Positions 15,111 to 20,980 of a stretch of DNA of 20,980 nt are shown here, one piece after another (within the stretch, counting starts at the first letter, position 1; every line of letters begins with the position of its first letter). The stretch lies in the NCBI GenBank assembly GCA_964452575.1, contig CAYVMN010000064.1:1-20980 (forward strand), given 5' to 3'. The translations under genes were made by a program, and so were the position numbers. Under the pieces are notes generated by a model. It made no database searches. It worked only from the letters and a program-made list of their open reading frames with translations, and was not told the origin of the DNA. This stretch comes from CAYVMN01 sp964452575. GTDB taxonomy: Bacteria > Desulfobacterota > DSM-4660 > Desulfatiglandales > Desulfatiglandaceae.

Positions 15111-16385
15111 ATGCAAGGCGGCCTCGATATCGAAAAAAGGAAATATTATCGATACACTGTTTTCGCAGTTATATCTTTGACCTATGTCATGGTCTATTTC
15201 CACCGAATGTGTCCGGCTGTTATTGCCGTTGATATTCAGAACTACTTCGAAGTGAGCGGTACCCTCCTGGGCCTGATGAGTTCAGCTTACTTCTACCCAT
15301 ATGCCATCATGCAACTGCCTGTAGGCCTTCTGGTGGACTCCTGGGGCCCCCGCAAGACGGTTTCCCTTTTCCTGATTTTGGCTGCTTTGGGCTCTGCGAT
15401 GATGGGTCTTACTTCAGTTTTTGGCTTGGCTGTAGTAGGCCGTGTAGTAGTTGGTATTGGTGTCTCAACGGTTTTTGTCTCCAATTACAAACTCCTGACT
15501 GAGTGGTTCGAGCCCCGCAAGTTCGCCATTATGGGCGGTATTTTTATGGCCATGGGCGGTATTGGAGTCCTCCTATCAACCGCTCCGCTGGCGTGGGTGA
15601 GCAATCTCATTGGGTGGAGAATGACCTTCGTAGTGGTGGGTTTGGTGAGTATAGTAATGGCCTTTGCGGTCTATAGATTCGTCTTTGATCGGCCGACGGA
15701 CATGGGTTTGCCTGCTATCGATTCCACTCCACAAGATCAGACGAGTACGAAGGTGGGCATTCTGCAGGGACTCAAAATGGTCTTGACCGAATGGCGCTTT
15801 TGGCCCATAGCCGCCTGGTCGTTTTTTGTTGTCGGAATATTTTTTGCACTGGCAGGGCTCTGGGGAGGCCCCTTTCTGATGCATGCCTACGGCCTGAGCA
15901 AAACAGGGGCAGGGGCAATCCTGTCTATGTCTGCGGTTGGGCTCGTCATTGGAAGCCCTTTCTTGGGGATTGTGTCTAATCGAATCGGCAGGAAGCCGGT
16001 TCTTATCGGCTGCAACCTCATCCTGATCATGGTCTGCGGCGCATTTTATCTTTTCACCGATAGAATGCCTCATGCCCTGCTATATGTCTTCTTTTTCTGT
16101 CTATGTCTGTCCACCACAGCCCTAGCCCCGGTTATCGTGGCATACACCAAGGAGCTTTTTCCGTTAGGAGTTGCCGGGACTTCAGTGGGTTTGGTGAACC
16201 TCTTTCCCTTTTTGGGAGGGCCATTTTATCAAATCATTTTCGGCGCGGTTTTATCGGGGGGTGCCAAAGACAGCAGGGTGTATCCAGTGACGAGTTATCA
16301 GGACGTGTTTCTGATCTGTCTGGTAAGCGCCTTGATTTCAATGCTGATAGCGCTGCTATTCCAGGAAACCCTCTCTCGTGAGTAA
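15111..16385 (+). CDS. Major facilitator superfamily transporter (424 aa)
   Basis: Twelve hydrophobic segments in two halves and a length typical of MFS. The conserved cytoplasmic motif between helices 2 and 3 is GLLVDSWGPRKT (72-83), and its counterpart in the second half reads SNRIGRKPV. YFHRMCPAVIAVDI at the end of helix 1 resembles anion/sugar-acid and nitrate-type MFS members. Likely substrate: a small organic anion or cyclic compound used by this locus (inference). The ATG has only a weak ribosome site (AGGGA). It is divergent from the allH-fdrA-allG operon and about 290 bases before the enamidase-like gene. Confidence 0.88.
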   Translation: MQGGLDIEKRKYYRYTVFAVISLTYVMVYFHRMCPAVIAVDIQNYFEVSGTLLGLMSSAYFYPYAIMQLPVGLLVDSWGPRKTVSLFLILAALGSAMMGLTSVFGLAVVGRVVVGIGVSTVFVSNYKLLTEWFEPRKFAIMGGIFMAMGGIGVLLSTAPLAWVSNLIGWRMTFVVVGLVSIVMAFAVYRFVFDRPTDMGLPAIDSTPQDQTSTKVGILQGLKMVLTEWRFWPIAAWSFFVVGIFFALAGLWGGPFLMHAYGLSKTGAGAILSMSAVGLVIGSPFLGIVSNRIGRKPVLIGCNLILIMVCGAFYLFTDRMPHALLYVFFFCLCLSTTALAPVIVAYTKELFPLGVAGTSVGLVNLFPFLGGPFYQIIFGAVLSGGAKDSRVYPVTSYQDVFLICLVSALISMLIALLFQETLSRE

Positions 16386-16673
16386 GGCCTCCCAGGGCCT
16401 ATGCGAACTCCTGAATCACCTGCCATGGCCTTCAGACATAGCCCTCAATTCAAAAAACAGCTTGATTTTTCTGTCTGATAGTTAGAGAAGTGTATATCCC
16501 CAAGTCGCAAAAGGCAAGAAAATCGGCATCGCAAGAGGTAGGTGTGAAGAAACCTTGGAGGGGCTCCTTCGTCTGGACCAGCTGGAATCGGTGCAGGGAT
16601 TGTTTGACTCCCTCCGGGGGGTTAGGGCAGAGGAAGTCAAAGATCTGGACGGGCTAGATAAGGGGCGGTGTCT
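16386..16673 (+). other. Intergenic region with a possible gene remnant
   Basis: A frame open from about 16486 to a TGA at 16683-16685 has no acceptable start codon, yet its peptide looks protein-like, for example GIARGRCEETLEGLLRLDQ and then VRAEEVKDLDG. I cannot assign it to a family. It overlaps the start of the enamidase-like gene by 12 bases. It could be the last part of a lost gene. The first 100 bases (16386-16485) show nothing clear. Confidence 0.3.
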
Positions 16674-17855
16674 ATGGAAGAACTGAAATCTCCAAAAAGG
16701 GGAAGCCTGGCTGTCTTTAATATCGGTGCACTGGTCTCGGGTGATCTGGAGACCAGGGTGTTAGATGCCGATTCTTTGATGTGCGAAAATGACATCATCA
16801 CCGCCATAGGCAGGGGGCTGGATGTCTCCAAGGCGAATCTCGTAATTGACGCAAAAAACACGACGGTGATTCCCGGACTGATAGACTCACACTGCCACAT
16901 CGTTCTGGGAGACTATACCCCTCGACAGAAGCAGGTGGATTTCCTTGATTCCTATGTCCATGGTGGAATCACAAGCGTTGTCACAGCCGGAGAGGGCGTA
17001 CATGCCCCGGGTCGGCCACACGATCCGGTGGCCGCCAAGGCCCTTGCCATTGCCGCCCTCAAGTGCTTCGAGAACTTTCATCCCAATGGGATGAAGATAA
17101 ATGCAGGCTCAGTCATGCTGGAGCCTGGACTCACAGAAGAGGACTTTGTCGAGATGGCCAGGGTTGGCGTCCGGTATGCAAAATACGGGTTTGGTGAATA
17201 CGCAGATCCCCGTGACGGTGAGCCCGAGGTTCGCCAGGCCCAGAAACATGGCCTCTGCGTGATGGCCCATAGCGGGGGCACCTCTGTCCCGGGATCAAGT
17301 CCAATAGGCCATGAGGTCCTGCTTCATCTTAATGTTGACGTCTGCGGTCACATTAATGGAGGCACAACCTCCTTAGACGATGACGGGGTGGTGCGTATTA
17401 TCAGGGAAAGTATTATGGCCCTTCAGGTCGTCCAGGCTGGCAACCTTCGCTCTGCTTTACATATCCTCGAAACCGCGCGGCGGCACGACGCCCTCCACAG
17501 GATCTGCATTGGAAGCGATACCCCCACGGGCACAGGCGTGATGCCGCTGGCAATCCTAAAGACCATCTGTGAACTGGCTTCCCTGGGAGACATGCCTCCT
17601 GAGGCGGCGATTGCCCTCGCTACCGGAAACAATTCTCGAATCTTTCGACTCAAGACCGGGACAATTTCCGTGGGAAAGCCGGCAGATCTTGTCATCTGCG
17701 ATGCCCCTTCCGGCTCAACGGCCCAAGACGCCCTGGGGGCCATATCTCGGGGGGATATCCCCGGGATATCCTGCATCGTGATAGATGGCAGCATACAGGT
17801 GTATCGCAGCCGTAACACCCCGCTTGCAAGACGCCTTGCCTCCCTTGTTGAATGA
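16674..17855 (+). CDS. Enamidase-like cyclic amidohydrolase (393 aa)
   Basis: Binuclear metal-dependent amidohydrolase closely resembling enamidase of Eubacterium (Clostridium) barkeri, which opens 1,4,5,6-tetrahydro-6-oxonicotinate in nicotinate fermentation. Shared blocks include GDYTPRQK, HSGGTSVPGSS, HINGG, SDTPTGTG, GDIPGIS and SRNTP. Predicted metal ligands: H73 and H75 (SHCH), H199, H226 and D282. At the bridging position, where as I recall the E. barkeri enzyme uses Glu, this protein appears to have K170 (AKYGFG), which could be a carboxylated Lys as in dihydropyrimidinases. Start: ATG 16674 is 8 bases after AAGGGG; a GTG at 16668 is too close to it. It probably opens a reduced cyclic amide; the exact substrate is unknown. 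It precedes crotonase and CoA-transferase genes on the same strand. Confidence 0.85.
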   Translation: MEELKSPKRGSLAVFNIGALVSGDLETRVLDADSLMCENDIITAIGRGLDVSKANLVIDAKNTTVIPGLIDSHCHIVLGDYTPRQKQVDFLDSYVHGGITSVVTAGEGVHAPGRPHDPVAAKALAIAALKCFENFHPNGMKINAGSVMLEPGLTEEDFVEMARVGVRYAKYGFGEYADPRDGEPEVRQAQKHGLCVMAHSGGTSVPGSSPIGHEVLLHLNVDVCGHINGGTTSLDDDGVVRIIRESIMALQVVQAGNLRSALHILETARRHDALHRICIGSDTPTGTGVMPLAILKTICELASLGDMPPEAAIALATGNNSRIFRLKTGTISVGKPADLVICDAPSGSTAQDALGAISRGDIPGISCIVIDGSIQVYRSRNTPLARRLASLVE

Positions 17856-18056
17856 CTGTTCGCACCCTTGCCCTCTCTGTAGTATCAATTTGGTCTTCAG
17901 AGCCCCATCATGGTGCCGCCGCTGCAGCTTTCCGCCTTGCTGCCTTTACCAGTGAGAGTTTTCATCCCATGAAGGATTCCTGAAGGTTGCCAGTGCAGGA
18001 GGAAATCTGGTATTTTGGCTTTAATATTATCCGTACCAATAGCAAAGGAGGGGCTG

Positions 18057-18857
18057 ATGGATTTTCGCTATATTCTGCTGGACAAGAAAGGTCATATAGG
18101 CACCATTACCTTAAACCGGCCTGAAAAGCTCAATGCCTTGAACGAGCAAATGTTTGATGAGATAGCAAAGGCCCTGGTCATCGTGGCCGGAGACGATGAA
18201 ATAAGGGTCCTTGTTCTCAAAGGGGCTGGACCTATTTTTTGCGCGGGCGCCGACCTCAGAGAAGAGGGAGGTGAGGAGGCCCTTCGCATGCAAAACGCAG
18301 AGGAGATACGCCGTGATATAAGGCGCTCTTCACGGGGCTGTATCGAGGGATTACAGCAGCTTCCCCAGCCTAGCATTGCAGTGATACAAGGGGCGTGCGT
18401 GGGTGCGGGGTTCGATCTTGCCTTGGCCTGCGACATAAGGATAGGCGCGGGAGATGCCCGGTTCATGGTGGCTTACACCCGTGTGGGCATGATCCCAGGC
18501 CAGGGTGGGGCCTGGCTTTTGGCAAGGATCGCTGGTCTGCCCAAGGCCGCAGAGATGCTATTTACCGGAGATTTCATGAATGCACAGGATGCCCTTAAAT
18601 ACAATGTACTCAATAAGATGGTATCTATCGAAGATCTGGAGGAAGAAACTCGCAAGATGGCAGGACGAATCGCGGCTATTCCGCCCATTGCAAATCGCAT
18701 AAACAAGATGCATCTCTACCGTATGCTTCAGATGGACCTGGCCACCGCCTTGGACTTCGCCGCCGCCAGTCAGCCCATCTTGATTACCTCAGAAGACACC
18801 AGGGAGGCGATCAATGCCTTCCTTGAAAAACGTCAGGGGGTTTACAAGGGCAGGTGA
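18057..18857 (+). CDS. Enoyl-CoA hydratase/isomerase (crotonase) family protein (266 aa)
   Basis: Crotonase-fold protein acting on a CoA thioester. LNRPEKLNAL (19-28), FCAGADL (61-67) and GACVGAGFDLALACDI (112-127) give the CoA pocket and oxyanion hole (backbone near A63 and G117). The two catalytic glutamates of true enoyl-CoA hydratases are replaced: D120 (FDL instead of CEL) and Y140 (AYTRVG instead of PE-x-x-x-G). This fits the isomerase, dehalogenase or hydrolase branches better than simple hydration. ATG 18057 follows a strong AAAGGAGGGG site; an in-frame TTG at 18015 would add 14 residues. About 200 bases without a gene separate it from the enamidase-like gene, so it may have its own promoter. 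Confidence 0.88.
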   Translation: MDFRYILLDKKGHIGTITLNRPEKLNALNEQMFDEIAKALVIVAGDDEIRVLVLKGAGPIFCAGADLREEGGEEALRMQNAEEIRRDIRRSSRGCIEGLQQLPQPSIAVIQGACVGAGFDLALACDIRIGAGDARFMVAYTRVGMIPGQGGAWLLARIAGLPKAAEMLFTGDFMNAQDALKYNVLNKMVSIEDLEEETRKMAGRIAAIPPIANRINKMHLYRMLQMDLATALDFAAASQPILITSEDTREAINAFLEKRQGVYKGR

Positions 18858-19009
18858 AGGTAAAGAGCAAAGGGGTTCCGTGTCGGGTTTGTTAGAGAGG
18901 GTTTAATAAGTTCAATTTGATAGCGATCTATCCCTTGTAAAAGGAATATTCTTTGTGATAAGGGAGGCCAAGGAATCATAGGGCAACATATTTGGACAGG
19001 ATAGAATAG

Positions 19010-20209
19010 ATGGATAATGCTGAACTGCCATTGAAAGACATACGAGTATTGGATCTTACGACCTCCTATGCCGGTCCATTCTGCACAATGTTCCTAGGCG
19101 ATATGGGAGCCGAGGTTGTCAAGATTGAAGAGCCCGAAAAAGGAGATGACAGCCGCTATTGGGGCCCGCCCTTTTACAAAGGGGCAAGCCCGTGGTACCT
19201 GAGTGCCAACCGCAACAAGCGCAGCATCTCTCTGAACATCCGTGACCCAAAAGGGATGGAGATCCTGAAAAAACTCGTTCAAGAGGCCGATGTGTTTGTG
19301 GTCAGCCTCGCCCTGAAGGCCCTGGAGAAGTTGAACCTGTCCTATGAGGCATTGAGGGAACTGAACCAGGCCCTTATATATTGCTCTATTACAGGTTTCG
19401 GGCACACAGGGCCTTATAGGTATCGCCTTTGCTACGATCTCATCTCCGAAGGCATAGGAGGAGTTATGGGCGTCACAGGTGACAATGACCGACCGGAAAA
19501 GGTAGGGACAGCCGCTGGGGATATCCTGGCTGCCCACCAGGCCTGCTTTGCCATCGTCTCATGCCTGTACAGACGTAACTTTACGGGCATGGGCGACTTC
19601 ATAGATGTCTGCCTTGTGGACAGTATTGTCTCCTTCGTTACCCCGAGGGTGGTGAGTTACCTGGCAACCGGAGAACTTCCCAGACCCGATGCCAATCGTA
19701 CCTCTCCCATCGCCATCTACCAGCCAGTCCGAACAAGAGACGGCCACCTCAACGTGGGCATTGGAAATGACCGCATATGGGAGAGGGCCTGCAAACTCCT
19801 AGGGCTCGAAGAGCTCTTAGATGTGGAGCGTTACAGGACCAATGAGAGCCGAAAGATCCATCGGACTGAGATTGTCACTAAATTAGAGGAGGTCCTGGTA
19901 ACAAGAGACACCCAGTACTGGTTTGATCATCTTTCGGAAAACGGCGTTCCCTGCGGTCCGATCAATTATATTGACAGCGTGGCCGCAGACCCCCATATCC
20001 AATCGCGCGGGATGTTTTTCGATCTGGAAGATGAAGAACTGGGAACTGTTCCTCAGGTTGGGTCCCCGTGGAAGCTGGGTAATACTCGGGAGCAGGACCA
20101 TAGACCTCCACCCCGCATTGGAGAACACGACGCAGAGGTCTACAGGGAATGGCTGGGGCTGGATTCGAAGGATCTTGAAGGGCTCAGAAGTTCTGGGATT
20201 ATCAGATAA
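19010..20209 (+). CDS. CaiB/BaiF family (class III) CoA-transferase (399 aa)
   Basis: Transfers CoA between an acyl-CoA donor and a carboxylic acid. LKDIRVLDLTTSYAGPFCTM at the N-terminus, LGDMGAEVVKIEEP (29-42), SITGFGHTGPY and CYDLISEGIGG are family hallmarks. The expected catalytic aspartate, which forms the acyl anhydride, is D143. The usual NFRPG motif before the LxLSYEAL helix is replaced by SLALK (about 99-103), which may alter the CoA or acid pocket. The ATG has only a weak ribosome site (AGGA). It lies between two crotonases, as in pathways that activate an acid and then process it as a CoA ester. The donor and acceptor are unknown. Confidence 0.9.
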   Translation: MDNAELPLKDIRVLDLTTSYAGPFCTMFLGDMGAEVVKIEEPEKGDDSRYWGPPFYKGASPWYLSANRNKRSISLNIRDPKGMEILKKLVQEADVFVVSLALKALEKLNLSYEALRELNQALIYCSITGFGHTGPYRYRLCYDLISEGIGGVMGVTGDNDRPEKVGTAAGDILAAHQACFAIVSCLYRRNFTGMGDFIDVCLVDSIVSFVTPRVVSYLATGELPRPDANRTSPIAIYQPVRTRDGHLNVGIGNDRIWERACKLLGLEELLDVERYRTNESRKIHRTEIVTKLEEVLVTRDTQYWFDHLSENGVPCGPINYIDSVAADPHIQSRGMFFDLEDEELGTVPQVGSPWKLGNTREQDHRPPPRIGEHDAEVYREWLGLDSKDLEGLRSSGIIR

Positions 20210-20249
20210 ACCAGAGATAAATTTGATAGGGATTCATAAGGAGGGACCA

Positions 20250-20980
20250 ATGGAACATGAATTTGAAGACATCCTCTACGATAAGAGGAATAAGGTGGCG
20301 AGAATCACCATCAATCGGCCTGAAGCGGCAAACATGTTTCGGGCAAAGACCCTTCGTGAATTGAAAGATTCCCTGGAAGATTCACGGATAGATGATACGG
20401 TGCGGGTGGTCGTGATATCGGGTGCCGGGGGAAAATTCTTCTGTATCGGTGGGGATAAGTCAGACCTTGAAAAGACCTTTGCCTATAAAGGGGTCATCCC
20501 TGTCATGGACGTCTACGACCTTATCGACAGGCATCCCAAGCCGATTATTGCCGCTGTGGACGGCTTTGCCGTGGGAGGGGGAAATGTCTTACATGTGGTC
20601 TGTGATTTTACCATTGCCACGGATCGATCGACATTCAGGCAGGTGGGTCCGATGATGGGCAGCTTTGACGCCGGGTACGGGACCTGGTACCTCGAAGACC
20701 TGGTCGGCAAGAAAAAGGCCAAAGAGATGTGGATGCTTAACAAGAAATATACGGCCCAGGAGGCCCTTGAGATGGGCCTTGTGAATGTGGTTGTCCCGCA
20801 TGAACAACTGGAGGCCGAGGTAGACCGATGGTGCCAGCAGCTCATCAAGAGGGGGCCCCAGGCCCTCTACGCAATCAAGGCCTCGTTTACCGCAAGGCAC
20901 AGTGGTGTTGCCGGTTTTACCAGGGTCGCCCATGACCTCTTGCTATCCTATTATCTCGACTCCAAAGAGGCCAAAGAGCT
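20250..20980 (+). CDS. badI: BadI/MenB-like crotonase, 3' end cut off by the window (244 codons seen)
   Basis: Reads from ATG 20250 (AAGGAGGG ribosome site 4 bases upstream) without a stop to the end of the window. It aligns well with 2-ketocyclohexanecarboxyl-CoA hydrolase (BadI), which opens the ring to pimelyl-CoA by a retro-Claisen reaction in anaerobic benzoate breakdown, and more distantly with naphthoyl-CoA synthase MenB. Key stretches are FEDILYDKRNKVARITINRP at the start, FCIGGDKSD, FAVGGGNVLHVVCDFTIA, QVGPMMGSFDAGYGTWYL (131-148) with D140 at the BadI/MenB catalytic Asp position, and MGLVNVVVPHEQLEAEV. BadI is about 260 residues, so 15 or so are missing. It is 40 bases after the CoA-transferase gene. 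A ring C-C cleavage role is plausible; exact ring unknown. Confidence 0.85.
   Translation, partial: MEHEFEDILYDKRNKVARITINRPEAANMFRAKTLRELKDSLEDSRIDDTVRVVVISGAGGKFFCIGGDKSDLEKTFAYKGVIPVMDVYDLIDRHPKPIIAAVDGFAVGGGNVLHVVCDFTIATDRSTFRQVGPMMGSFDAGYGTWYLEDLVGKKKAKEMWMLNKKYTAQEALEMGLVNVVVPHEQLEAEVDRWCQQLIKRGPQALYAIKASFTARHSGVAGFTRVAHDLLLSYYLDSKEAKE

Noticed and set aside
15576..16073. Minus-strand 165-codon ORF opposite the MFS gene
   Set aside because: Highly charged shadow of hydrophobic codons; no motif.
18015..18056. TTG start for the crotonase at 18015
   Set aside because: No ribosome site; ATG 18057 has a strong one and gives the usual family N-terminus.
1..20980. CRISPR arrays, tRNA or rRNA genes, transposases or insertion sequences
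   Set aside because: No regularly spaced repeats, cloverleaf-like segments or transposase-like proteins were seen on either strand.

Overview
The window is a catabolic gene island, most likely from a strictly anaerobic bacterium of the Desulfobacterota (former Deltaproteobacteria) type. That placement is inferred from the gene content: two iron-sulfur PreA-like flavoproteins, a Liv-type ABC importer, CoA-transferase and crotonase genes, and a BadI-like ring hydrolase. Strong AAGGAGG ribosome sites are common. No ribosomal, tRNA or other marker gene is present, so the taxonomy is not proven.

Layout. (1) 1-553: lower-GC leader with no convincing gene; only a small minus-strand ORF with a good ribosome site. 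(2) 554-1750: PreA-like flavoprotein, followed by a decayed cyclic-amidohydrolase fragment (1805-2153, frameshifted). (3) 2302-6986: complete branched-chain-amino-acid-type ABC importer, livK-livH-livM-livG-livF. (4) 7186-9941: a second PreA-like flavoprotein and a fold-type II PLP enzyme. (5) 9951-14837, minus strand: DUF2877 (allH-like), FdrA (allF-like, with an extra C-terminal domain), DUF1116 (allG-like) and a tandem-repeat alpha/beta-barrel protein, in that order of transcription. (6) 15111-20980, plus strand: MFS transporter, enamidase-like amidohydrolase, crotonase, CaiB/BaiF CoA-transferase, and a BadI/MenB-like crotonase cut off by the window end.

How the genes may work together (inference). 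The two importers bring in one or more small polar or anionic substrates. The PreA-like proteins could reduce an unsaturated cyclic amide. The enamidase-like enzyme, whose closest remembered relative acts in anaerobic nicotinate breakdown, could then open the ring. The FdrA/DUF1116/DUF2877 set matches the subunits of E. coli oxamate carbamoyltransferase and could move a carbamoyl group onto phosphate. The CoA-transferase and crotonases could activate the carbon skeleton and process it through a BadI-like C-C cleavage. This gives a coherent anaerobic pathway for a nitrogen heterocycle or ureido compound. The substrate cannot be read from sequence, and it does not match any complete pathway I know. 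Several enzymes carry substitutions at known catalytic positions, which argues for non-standard substrates or reactions.
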